From assembly GCA_002943765.1 (NCBI GenBank), contig PQWQ01000003.1, forward strand, positions 1,178,001 through 1,242,000: a stretch of DNA of 64,000 nucleotides. Reading direction: 5' to 3'. Of this stretch, positions 37,501-47,600 are shown piece by piece. The notes below the pieces were generated by a model. It ran no database searches. It was not told the origin of the DNA and saw only the letters and a list, made by a program, of their open reading frames with translations. The translations under genes were made by a program, and so were the position numbers. How positions within the stretch are numbered: the stretch's first letter is position 1; each line of letters opens with the position of its first letter. The DNA is from Psoroptes ovis (taxonomy: Eukaryota; Arthropoda; Arachnida; Sarcoptiformes; Psoroptidae).

Positions 37501-40500
37501 GAAAATTACAATTAAATATTCATCAATTTTTATCATTTAAATCAAATACATAAATACTAGGTATATGTTTGATTAATTAGATTTAATTATTATTAATCAT
37601 TCATTGTTTTGCAATAATAGATTACTTTTTCAAAGCCGAATGAGTGATTGTTAAATATTTATTAGTCTGCATTCTTTTCTGCTCATTTTCGTACTTTTGT
37701 TCATATCGAAAGTCATTAATTAAAATCGATTTTGATCGTAAAAATAAAAATCCAGGTGCATATTTTATATATATGTGTTTGTGTGTTTTATGACAAATTT
37801 TTTCAAATAAAAGATATAGAACCTTATTAAACCTAATGGAATGATAAGCTTGCGCCACTTTTGAATAAGGTATGTGACCTTTATTCATTTATCGTTCGAT
37901 TAAATTTGTTCTTGACAAATTAATTGATTGGAAAAAAATCAATCAATTTTCCTTTTTTTTTTACTTGAAAATGATTTATCTTTGGTATGCACCACAAATA
38001 CAATATTTATTTTCGTATATATTGTTTTATGTTTTTGATTAATTTACACTTAATTTGATTATCAAATTCAAAATACGAAAAAAAAACGAAATTCATTAAT
38101 TATTATTATTATTATAATTATTATTGAATGTAATTGCATCAATTTGACCATAAAACCAGAATAAAAAATAAATAATAAATAAATACTATAAAATAAAATA
38201 TTGTTAATATTTTTCAATTTCAAATACATACAATGTAATTAATTTTCAACCGAATTTTTTTTTCAAAACTAATTTTCATTCTTTTCTTTTTCTTCGTTCA
38301 TTTATCACTATTATTATTTATTTTGAAGGCTATTTGTCGATGCAATCAATGAAGCATATCCGATAATCATATTGAAAACAATACAATTAATAATGATGAT
38401 AATAATAACCATTGAAAAAAACCGTAGAGATATTTAATTATCATTAATGAACATTAAATAACATATGAATGAATGAATAGATGAATCATTATCCATTTGA
38501 AATTTTTTAAATTTTTTTTTTGAAAATTAATATAATTCATCATCATGATGAATCGATGATAATATCATCATTCAAAATCTATTGATTCATGAAAATAAAT
38601 CGATTCGAGAATAATAATCTCAGATATATTTGCCATATGATATTCTTCATTGAAAAAAAAATCATGATCAATACAAAGCTAAAATACATTGAAAAATATG
38701 CAAATTTCCGTTTCCTTTTGAAATGAAATAAAGATTATTCATTTCATTTTAATGGTATCTATTGATGATGATGATGACTATATGCAGAAATATGCATAGA
38801 ATTCACAAATAATATCTATTATTATTAACATTATCAAATATCATCATTTGCTTTTATTCAAGTTGCTATGAATCAAATGATTCGTCTTCTAGTAGAATAA
38901 TAAATCAATTTTTATCATCTCTTTTTTCTCTCTTTCGTTGCCAATGATCATCATCATCATCATCATCATTGAACTCAATGGTGGTCAAGAGTTTCCGATT
39001 CAATGTTCAGTGATTACAGAATTAATATTGTGAATGGATCTCTGCTGTTGTTAGCTGTTTATTTGTTGTATTTTTGTTTCCGTCCGAAATAAAATAAACA
39101 TTCAATCCTTTGAATTCTCAAATTTTTTGTCTCTATTTGAAATTCATCAAATATAAATTAAACAAGTCATTATCTGGTTGTTTTTCTTTGTTTGTTGAAT
39201 GAATGAATTATTGTAATTATTTGAATTGAATTTCAATCATACAATATAATGCAAAAAAACATTTGATATCTTTGGATATCATTTTTCTTTACGCATTCAA
39301 AATGATATAAATTTTTTCGGTTCATATTACAGGAAAAACAATATACATAAACAGATATATGTATATCGAAATGTGAATGAAATCTGTTTTTGATTATCAT
39401 CGCCATTATCATCATCATCATTTGATTCAGTTCAATTCAAAATCATGATTCATAATTTAAAAAGTCATTTATATTTGTTGTTGGTGATGGTGTTTATTCT
39501 TTATTCATTCATTCATTCATTTATTCACAATGTTATTCATGAATTTGCTTATAACATCATCAATATTTTATTTTTTTTATAATAATAATAATAATCATTC
39601 ATAGACATATGAATCGAGTTTGTATTTGATATTTTCATTTAATTTCAATGTTAGAAAGGATGTGAATGATATTTCATCATTTGAAATTCACTTGATATCA
39701 TTGAAATATCAACAGCCAAAATATACCAGAGCAAAGAAAATATGATTTTTGATAATGCCATGCACCACCATCATATGCCCAAGCATTCAATGAATTCTTT
39801 GAACGTTGTGTTCTGCAAATTATCATCTTCATTATTAGTTCAATTTAAAAGAACAAAAAATGGAAAAATATTCATATTTCACTCGATATGTATTCATTGT
39901 TTTTCACATATATTTCATTTCACAATTTTACACTTTCATGTTTTTTCTTCCTTTGTGTGTGTGTATGAATATTCATATTCATTTATCATCCATCAAATAA
40001 TATGAATCCATAATGAAATGAAAGCATCTTTGAAACATCTAACCATTATGATAATTATTTTTCATTTTGGTAATACAATAAATGAAATGAATAATAAAAG
40101 AACCGAAAAAATACCGAGAAGAAGATGAAGGCTAAAATGCAAATTTCATTTTCAAAAAGAAAAAAAAATCCTAATGAAATATAAATGAATTTGTGTTGAA
40201 TGATGATTAAATGTTAAAAACAAAAGTAACATTGAACCGGCTTTGTTGAAATATATTCCCTGTTTCTTGTGTCGAATATATATGTTTGAATGCTGCTCAC
40301 TTTTCACGCCGAAATTTTCCGAATACTTTTAGAATTGAAAAACTGGCAAAAAACCATCATGAAACACACACGTAAAGTGTTAATATTTTATTATAAAATT
40401 TTGACAGAATGATTTTTTGATATACTTTGTGAGGGTATAAAAATAGTTTCTCCTTGAATATTCATTATTCCTTTTACATATTTGATAAGTCTATGGGCTT

Positions 40501-40939
40501 ATGCGTGTATGTGAGTGTATGTTTGTATAACCTTACCCGGTGTTTTCTTTGCGTTCATTCAATTTTTTTTTGGCAGAATATCATTCCATTTTGATTGATT
40601 GAACTTTTTCATATTCACAGAATGAAACTTATTCAATTTTCCATCACCGAAAAAATATTCACCGGGTTTTCCTTTCAAAATATTTTTCCAAATGTGTCTA
40701 TGGTTTGAATGTTGAGAGAATCATTTTTTACATAAATTTACTTTTAAAGAAGAAAAATAATTTTTCATTTTTTCCTCCTAAAAATTTCATTCATTTTATT
40801 TGCTTTGAAAACGTACACATCTTGTGGCATACACGTTATACACGTTCAACGCTCGTGTTGTATCACATCACAAACCTATTCAAGTGTGCTAATACTATTG
40901 TATCATGATGCCATGTAGACATATCCATGATCCTGAATG
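31577..40939. other. AT-rich non-coding stretch with a few small ORFs
   Basis: Mostly low-complexity sequence with CAT/ATT repeats, and (CA)n near 35153-35169. Small ATG-started frames at 33648-33833 (+) and 36599-36808 (+) have fairly balanced composition but are within chance length, so they are not called. The 88-codon ORF at 37622-37888 is listed separately. Confidence 0.5.
37622..37888 (-). CDS. possible small ORF, 88 aa, unknown
   Basis: The ATG has A at -3, and the frame is open for 88 codons with unusually balanced composition for this region. The C-terminal half is charged (FRYEQKYENEQKRMQTNKY). There is no recognised domain, no signal peptide and no clear membrane segment. Splice-like sites exist inside the frame (AAAG|GTCACA, AATAAG|GTTCTA), so it could be part of a spliced gene. 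Frames of this length do arise by chance here. Confidence 0.22.
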   Translation of the reverse strand: MNKGHIPYSKVAQAYHSIRFNKVLYLLFEKICHKTHKHIYIKYAPGFLFLRSKSILINDFRYEQKYENEQKRMQTNKYLTITHSALKK

Positions 40940-41155
40940 TCATGTCATTTTCAGCCCAAGTAAAATGAGAGAAAAAAATAATGAAACTATTTTAATCAAT
41001 TTAGCGATGAATGATAGAGAAGGATAGAAAATTTTAGAAATTTTCTGAAAAAATAAAATTTCCAAAACACTTTTTAATATTAATTGAAAATTGACACTCT
41101 GTTTCATTGGTGAACGCATCTCATCTAGCTCATTTGACGTTATCAAACATAACAT
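40940..41155 (-). CDS. possible small ORF, 71 aa, C-terminal hydrophobic segment
   Basis: It starts MLCLITSNELDEMRSPMKQ and ends in a hydrophobic stretch (KIVSLFFSLILLGLKM) just before TGA. The frame is also open upstream of the ATG, and further coding-like minus-strand frames continue to about 41408, including one after a pyrimidine-rich acceptor-like site (ttatttcacttag). This could be the last exon of a spliced membrane protein gene. No family is recognised. Confidence 0.22.
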   Translation of the reverse strand: MLCLITSNELDEMRSPMKQSVNFQLILKSVLEILFFQKISKIFYPSLSFIAKLIKIVSLFFSLILLGLKMT

Positions 41156-41990
41156 TCGCCATTTAATTCTTGTTTTATTTTTTTTTTCGAAAAAAATTTT
41201 CAAATAATTTTCAATTGAATTGATGTATTTTTTCTCTTCGATTCAACAATGGTTGAATGATCTTTAACCAAAGGGACAAAGAATCTAAGTGAAATAAAAG
41301 CACACACACGCCGTATATACGTCCTGACTGCGCTCTTATTGATGAGTGTATGTGCGTTTGTGTGTGATTACTGATCCATTTTCCATTGGAAAAAAATTTT
41401 ACCACCAAAAGAAAATTGTAAAAATCATAAAATATCGATATTTATAACGATATACATCTATGGTTGTTGTATGAGAACGAAAAAATCAAAATCAAAAATA
41501 ATAATAATATTTATTATAACGTTAATGGACCATTACACATGATATTCAATTCATTCAAGATTGTAAAATAATAATAATTTTTCCATCATATAAATATATT
41601 TAAAAGAAGAATTGAATTTTCTAAGAAATTTGATGCTTTGATCAAAGCAAAAAAAAACTATAATCATATATTACATTGATTTTATTATTATTATCATCAT
41701 CATCGATATTTTATTTCGATTCCATTAAAAATGTTTGTGATAACAAATATCATGAAATTATAAGATGAAATTATTTCTAAAATCTAATCGATACACAATT
41801 ACCGGTTTCTTTTTCGATACTTTTGAATTTTTTTTTTTTAATATAAGAAACAATGTGCTGATATCAAAAATTGATTCTTTTCATTTTCTTCAATTTTTCA
41901 ATTTTCAACGGTCATTTGCCGGTTATTATTATTGCTATTATTGCTATAATTATATTTTAGATCACAGTTGCGTTCCGAAAATATATATAT
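41156..41990. other. AT-rich flank of element 2
   Basis: The first 250 bp hold ambiguous coding-like minus-strand frames; the rest is AT-rich. It ends in a short TA repeat (atatatatata, 41981-41991) at the insertion point of element 2. No gene is called. Confidence 0.5.
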
Positions 41991-42421
41991 AAGATATACG
42001 TGGTGGGAAACGCAATTTTGGTTGAATTTAACTTTCTTTTTTCACGAAAATAAACTTATGACACAACAACAAGTTTTTTTTTTTTTTGTAAAAATTTTAT
42101 TTATTGATAAAAAAATGATAATGACAACATTTGATGAAAATAACGACTGACTGAATAATAATTGACAAAATTGACAATTTTGATTAAAATGACGGAAAAT
42201 ATATACATTATGAGAAAGGAATGTGATAGAAAGGTAATTAAATCGAGGATGTTTTGACTACTTTAAATCATAATGATGTGCATGTTTAGCCAATGTGATT
42301 AGATTGGAATTTTTGCCAAATATGGTAATCAGCTAAACATTATCATCATTAAGCTAACGATTTAAAAATTAATGATGTTAAATAACATCTCTTTAGATCA
42401 ATAACTACCATTTCTATTACA
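41991..42421 (-). repeat. 3' LTR of element 2 (element orientation)
   Basis: On the element strand it begins TGTAATAGAAATGG right after the purine tract and ends near TATATCTT. It matches the other copy except for one T in a homopolymer. The outer edge is blurred by the flanking TA repeat. Confidence 0.9.
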
Positions 42422-42432
42422 TCTCCCCTCTA
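42422..42432 (-). promoter_or_regulatory. polypurine tract of element 2
   Basis: On the element strand AGAGGGGAGA directly precedes the TG that starts the 3' LTR, the expected plus-strand priming site. Just upstream are a run of eleven T (a U-box-like feature) and a run of eleven C. Confidence 0.8.
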
Positions 42433-42448
42433 AAAAAAAAAACAATAC

Positions 42449-42459
42449 GGGGGGGGGGG
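42449..42459. repeat. G11 homopolymer (C11 on element strand)
   Basis: Eleven G on the plus strand between the Env stop and the purine tract. G/C runs of this length are otherwise absent from this AT-rich window. Confidence 0.95.
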
Positions 42460-42500
42460 TGAAAAAGCGCAACTTTATTTTGGATTGACATCAATTTCGT

Positions 42501-44075
42501 TTACACAGCGGTATCATCTACTTCTGGGCTATTTGATCCTTGTGATCTAGCTTGATTTTCCAACTCGATGAATTCTTGCGATCGTTCTAATATTTTTCTC
42601 TTCTTCTTTGTCAATTTTATCCTTCTCAATATTACGATGAGTACACCAGCGATAATAATCAATAAACAGACTCCTGTTGGAATAAGCATCAACCATTTAT
42701 TAAAACGATCTTCTTCAGGTTCATCAAGATTATTCATTTCCGCTAGTAATTGATCTATGTTTTTCGTTTGGATCGAATAATTATAAATTCCACTGTATAA
42801 GTTTTTCCCAATCAATTCGTTTTCATACAAATGGAATGAATGATTTCCCAGCGTTTTGCGTACTGATGGTCTGTGATGGAAACTTCCAGCGATAAACTCC
42901 TTCTTCTGTGGGATTTTATAAATTTTGTTTTCGCATTCACTTGTTATGTTTTCGATCGTTATCAATTGTTTGTAACAATATACAAAAATAAATTTATTGT
43001 TATAATGAATTTGTAGTTCTTCTTGATTGAATTTTGATTTTGTTTCACAAAATTTCTTTACCCATAATTTTTCGATTTCATCATCCTCTTGACAGCTTGT
43101 TGATTTATTTATAATAAAACTTTCTGAACGTTTCTTATGATGAGGATGTAAATGGAGTCTTTTTACGCAATCTTTTTCTAGATTATACAGCATGTATCGT
43201 GGGCCACTGTATTCGTACATACAAAATTTATCTTCTTGTTGTTTATATAAAGTAAAGGGATGGCTTTCATATACAATTAATTCGTCATACGGTTGAGGTT
43301 GTATAAATTCCAAAATTAAATCGGAATGTGATGACAAATCACATCCAACGAATTCCCATTGTTCATATTTATCTTCGGAGGTAACGATTCCGGGAAACAA
43401 TAATTCAAATTCTATTGGGATTATACCACGAGCCAATTCATTAAAGAATTTTTTTAGATTTTGACTGATAGTCACCATTTGTGATCCCACCATAAGGTCA
43501 TAATGTAGACCATCTATTAAATCTTCCATGGTTTTTCTGTTGTTCATTTGTATTTCGCCCATCTTATCCAACTTGTCCACCATTTCTTTCAATATTTCTT
43601 TTTGAGAGTTCATTAAAACCTTGATTTGTTCTTGCTGTTTTCTTTGTGTTTCTTTCAATGACTTTATTTTCTTTCGTTCAAACCAATTAGTTACAAATCC
43701 AACTATCGTTTGTCCAATATGTAATACCTTATCGTAATTTTCGAATAAGAATTTCGTACCTTTTAAAATACTTCCAACAAATCTTTTTCTTCGCCGGTTT
43801 TCTTCCATAAAGTCATCATATGTTATATTAATCTTATCGCAATTTTTATTTATTGTTTCCATTATCCAGAAATCATATCTTGCGTTACATTCAAAACGTC
43901 TATCCGTTCTTTTAAGGATACTACATGGATTTACTAAACGAATATAATAATAGGTATTAACTAATTCTTTTGTGATAGTATGATCGGTTTTTTCCCAAAC
44001 AATAGGATCTGCGACGGAGGGTTCATATTTCCCATTAGCTAGGTGTATCAGCATTAGTGAAGTCAATAGCACCAT
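42501..44075 (-). CDS. env: envelope-like glycoprotein of element 2
   Basis: About 524 aa if started at the ATG at 44075. A hydrophobic signal-like start (MVLLTSLMLIHLANG) is followed about 98 residues in by the basic cleavage motif RRRKR. Directly after it comes a glycine-containing segment where a fusion peptide is expected, then a coiled-coil-like heptad region rich in K, E, Q and L. Five N-X-S/T sequons are visible. A membrane segment (LMLIPTGVCLLIIIAGVLIV) lies about 60 residues from the end, with a basic cytoplasmic tail of about 41 residues. The layout matches the baculovirus F/errantivirus Env family and would allow particles to fuse with cell membranes. There is no stop between integrase and this ATG, so an internal start or a spliced message is needed. 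The Env frame itself shows no break. Confidence 0.85.
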   Translation of the reverse strand: MVLLTSLMLIHLANGKYEPSVADPIVWEKTDHTITKELVNTYYYIRLVNPCSILKRTDRRFECNARYDFWIMETINKNCDKINITYDDFMEENRRRKRFVGSILKGTKFLFENYDKVLHIGQTIVGFVTNWFERKKIKSLKETQRKQQEQIKVLMNSQKEILKEMVDKLDKMGEIQMNNRKTMEDLIDGLHYDLMVGSQMVTISQNLKKFFNELARGIIPIEFELLFPGIVTSEDKYEQWEFVGCDLSSHSDLILEFIQPQPYDELIVYESHPFTLYKQQEDKFCMYEYSGPRYMLYNLEKDCVKRLHLHPHHKKRSESFIINKSTSCQEDDEIEKLWVKKFCETKSKFNQEELQIHYNNKFIFVYCYKQLITIENITSECENKIYKIPQKKEFIAGSFHHRPSVRKTLGNHSFHLYENELIGKNLYSGIYNYSIQTKNIDQLLAEMNNLDEPEEDRFNKWLMLIPTGVCLLIIIAGVLIVILRRIKLTKKKRKILERSQEFIELENQARSQGSNSPEVDDTAV

Positions 44076-44648
44076 ATTACACGGATGAAATTTTGGCTTG
44101 ACTTGGGAAATGTGAACTTTTTCTAATTTTCCCTTCTTCTGGATTTTCAGCATTGTATTCCCTTCTTTATCGACCACTGGAAACGGGCCTTCAAATCTTG
44201 CGTCCAATTTTTTCCGGTTCAAAGCGTTTCCTTTGGAGACATACACTTCGTCGATTATTTCCAATGGTAATTCTTTTCTTGTTTCATCATATTTTTTCTT
44301 ATTTTTTTCATGCATTAAATTTGAATTTTGAAAAGCAATTTTTCGTGCTTCTACTACTTCCTCCGGTCCTAATATTTCTTCAGCATCATACCCTGTCAAC
44401 AGAAATAATGGGGAATACTTTGTGACACTATGAATGGTTTTATTGTATTCTTCAGCTGCTTTTGCAGCATGCGTTGCCCAGGATAACGTCCTTTTTTCTT
44501 TAGATGTTTCGTATATTTTATGACGGATTCGATCGCAAATTGTTTGGTTTACACGTTCGACTATCCCATTACTGGAAGGATGATCCCTCGGGATAAACAT
44601 AATACCTATGTTGTTCCTCTTTAAGTACGTTTTGAATTCGGTTCCTTT
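42501..44648 (-). CDS. integrase C-terminal part fused in frame to Env (ORF2 of element 2)
   Basis: This frame opens after a TAA at 44651-44649 and runs to TAA at 42503-42501. It first encodes the C-terminal half of integrase: the third catalytic residue lies in HPSSNGIVERVNQ, followed by a GPF-type C-terminal domain (ARFEGPFPVV ... HISQVKPKF). It then passes without a stop into Env (see 42501-44075). The first ATG in the frame is at 44600, but the homologous integrase sequence begins upstream of it, so that ATG is not a natural start. The frame is +1 relative to the upstream Gag-Pol ORF and overlaps it by 80 bases. In an intact copy both would be one polyprotein frame up to integrase, with Env probably made from spliced RNA as in gypsy; that is inference. 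Confidence 0.85.
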   Translation of the reverse strand, partial: KGTEFKTYLKRNNIGIMFIPRDHPSSNGIVERVNQTICDRIRHKIYETSKEKRTLSWATHAAKAAEEYNKTIHSVTKYSPLFLLTGYDAEEILGPEEVVEARKIAFQNSNLMHEKNKKKYDETRKELPLEIIDEVYVSKGNALNRKKLDARFEGPFPVVDKEGNTMLKIQKKGKLEKVHISQVKPKFHPCNMVLLTSLMLIHLANGKYEPSVADPIVWEKTDHTITKELVNTYYYIRLVNPCSILKRTDRRFECNARYDFWIMETINKNCDKINITYDDFMEENRRRKRFVGSILKGTKFLFENYDKVLHIGQTIVGFVTNWFERKKIKSLKETQRKQQEQIKVLMNSQKEILKEMVDKLDKMGEIQMNNRKTMEDLIDGLHYDLMVGSQMVTISQNLKKFFNELARGIIPIEFELLFPGIVTSEDKYEQWEFVGCDLSSHSDLILEFIQPQPYDELIVYESHPFTLYKQQEDKFCMYEYSGPRYMLYNLEKDCVKRLHLHPHHKKRSESFIINKSTSCQEDDEIEKLWVKKFCETKSKFNQEELQIHYNNKFIFVYCYKQLITIENITSECENKIYKIPQKKEFIAGSFHHRPSVRKTLGNHSFHLYENELIGKNLYSGIYNYSIQTKNIDQLLAEMNNLDEPEEDRFNKWLMLIPTGVCLLIIIAGVLIVILRRIKLTKKKRKILERSQEFIELENQARSQGSNSPEVDDTAV

Positions 44649-47600
44649 TTATTGCCGGATATTGGTCAGCAATAATCAATTTTGGTTTCGTTACGCTTTG
44701 AATTTTTTTGACCAAATTTATCATATCTTTTGCCGTCTGCGTCTTTGAACAAATAATCCATATAAATCTTGTAAAAGCATCGATTGCTAGATGTAAAAAT
44801 CGTTTATTTGATCCAAAACTTTGGAATCCTCCTATTGTGTCGATATGGATGATTTCGAATGGTAATTTCGCTGGTCCTATTTGACCCATAAATCCAAAAC
44901 GATAAGAGTTTTTCTTGGTGATGTTACACACCTCACAATTTTGCACCACTTTTTTAATGATCTTCATAATATCTGGGGTGTAATATCTTCTGGAATAATG
45001 CTCGTATAAATGGACTGAGCCTATATGGCCAAATTCGTGATGAGTTCGTCTGAGTTCGTTTTCCGCTTCCTCTTTTGGGATGAAGATTTGTTCAAAATTC
45101 TTTTTCTTTCGATAAATAATTCCATTTTTTTCATAGCATTTATTCAACTGTTTCGGATTATAATTTTTTTGAATTGCCATAATTTTATCAGTATCTTCCC
45201 AAAGATTTGTAAACATGATCATCGGAGCTTTAGCCATTTCTTCTAAATCATGGATCGGATGGCGTGAGAGGTAATCGGCTTCTTGATTATCAACGCCCTT
45301 TCTGTACACAATATTAAATTGATACGAGCTTAGCCGCAAAGCCCAATTGAACAACCTTGTTTTCGGCTTTTTTATTTTTTTCAGGCTTTCCAACGGTTTG
45401 TGATCAGTAACGATAGTGAAATTTTGTCCAACTAACCAATAATGCCAATATTCTACCGCTTCAAGAATTGCTAAGCATTCTAATTCAGATGCTGAATATC
45501 TTTGTTGATATGGCAGCAACTTTTTTGAAAAGTAAGCGACAGGATATTCTTGTTCATTGGGATGAATTTGTTTCAATACCGCACCAATACCTTTTAAACT
45601 TGCATCTGTGTAAATTTTAATTTCAAATTTAGGATTGAACAATTTTAAAATAGGTTCTTTGATAAGCAAGTTTTTCAAATTTTCAAATTCTTTTTGTTGA
45701 TTTTCGGTCCATTCCCATTTCTGATTTTTCTTCAATAATTCCGTTAGATAATACGTCTTTTCCGCTCTATTTGGAATGAATTTATGGTAATAATTAATTT
45801 TGCCAAGAAATCCCCTCAAATCTTTCAAATTCTTAGGTGGTTCTGCTTTTACTATTGCTTCAATATTTGATCTGCATGGAGCAATTCCATGTTCAGAGAT
45901 CTTATGTCCCAAAAATATAATAGATTTCATACCAAAGATACATTTCGACAATTTTAATTTTATATTTTCTTTCAACAAAACGTTCATTACATTATCCAAA
46001 TGCGTAAGATGTTCCTTCTTTGTTCTTGAGAAAATAATAATGTCATCAATATAGTTGTGACAGTACATGTGTAGATTATTTCTTTTTATTAATGACCATA
46101 TGATTCTTTGGAAAATCATCGGAGCGTTTTTTAATCCAAATGGGAGTCTTTTCCATTGATACTGGTCGTATTTTGTCACAAATCCTGTTTTACCACGATC
46201 ATCGGGATCTATCATCACATGATAGTATCCTTGGCTAATATCTAAAGTTGTAAAATACGTCGAATTTATTAAGCGTTCATCAATATCTGATATTTTCGGC
46301 ATGGGATAATGTTCTACAATTGTTACGTCATTCAATTTTCGATAATCAACACATAATCTTGTTTTTTTTCCTTCGTCTTTCTTATCAACCAGTACTATTG
46401 GAAAACAGAATGGTGAGTTTGATGGTTCAATAACATCCATTTTCAATAACCGGTCAATTTCTTTATCGATTATTTCCTGGTCCATCGCTGTACAGGGGTA
46501 AGGACGGCATGTGATCGGTATTTCATTTGATAGATGAATTTGTGCCATTTCGTTTTTTATACATCCAATATCTTCTTTATTTTTAGCAAAAACATCTTTG
46601 TACTTTTTCAATAATTTTCCTATATCGTGGTCTTCAACGTCCTTTTCTTTACCTTGACCAATATTAATTTTTACTTTCCATTTGTTTTCATCTTCTGGAA
46701 TAATACTTATTCCAAAACTTCGCATTGCATCCCTGCCTAAAGCGATTATATCTTTTTCATGCGGCACCACATAAAATTTAACTTCATGTTCAATATTTTC
46801 AATTTTTACTGTTGTCGTACATATGCCTTTTATATGAACATTTGATCCCAGAGTGATTATATTTTCGTTTGATGGTTTTTCTTTTAGCAACAGTTTTTTG
46901 ACATACATTGGTGTTATGAAGCTGATGTTTGCTCCGCTATCAATCATGAGTTCTTGTTCAAAACCATTTACTTGGGCTTTCACTACCACTGGTTCTTCCA
47001 AATCTTTTCTTTTAGCCATATCTGTTGTTTCCGTCTTTGCCATCATCATGTGGAGCATATTTGATTCTAAATTTGATAGACCAATTAACTCATCTTCCAT
47101 TGTCTGGACTTCATAATCATCGGGTTTTGTATTTTTCATTTCTTTTCTTTCATTTGTATCGGAATTTTGTTGAACTTGCGACCTCATATCATTACTTGTT
47201 GTATTCATGGTTTCGCACACATAACTTTCTTTAACTTTTGTTCTTGGTGTATTTGATTGGCGTTGTGGGTATTCAATCATCTTTCTTTGTGGAGACGTAA
47301 TCGATCGATAATTTCCTTTGTTAACATTAGATTGATTTGTCCATCTTGGATTGTCTTGCTGAGGTGTTTGGCACAGAATTTCATGATGGCCACCTCTACA
47401 AATCCTACATACTCGTTCTGAACCACAGTTACTCATACGATGTCCTTTTTCTAAACATCTGATGCACAAATTTTTTTCCCAAATTATATTTCTTTTGGTC
47501 TTCAACGGTATTCTAGCGCGGCAATCAACAGATGTATGCGTTGGACTACTACAAAAGTAACAATAGGTTGACCGTGTATTTTGTCTCTGTGGACTTGTTT

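Noticed and set aside
44153..44425. Plus-strand frames inside element 2 (also 45025-45246, 45800-46054, 46853-47234)
   Set aside because: Shadows of the minus-strand Gag-Pol and Env reading frames.
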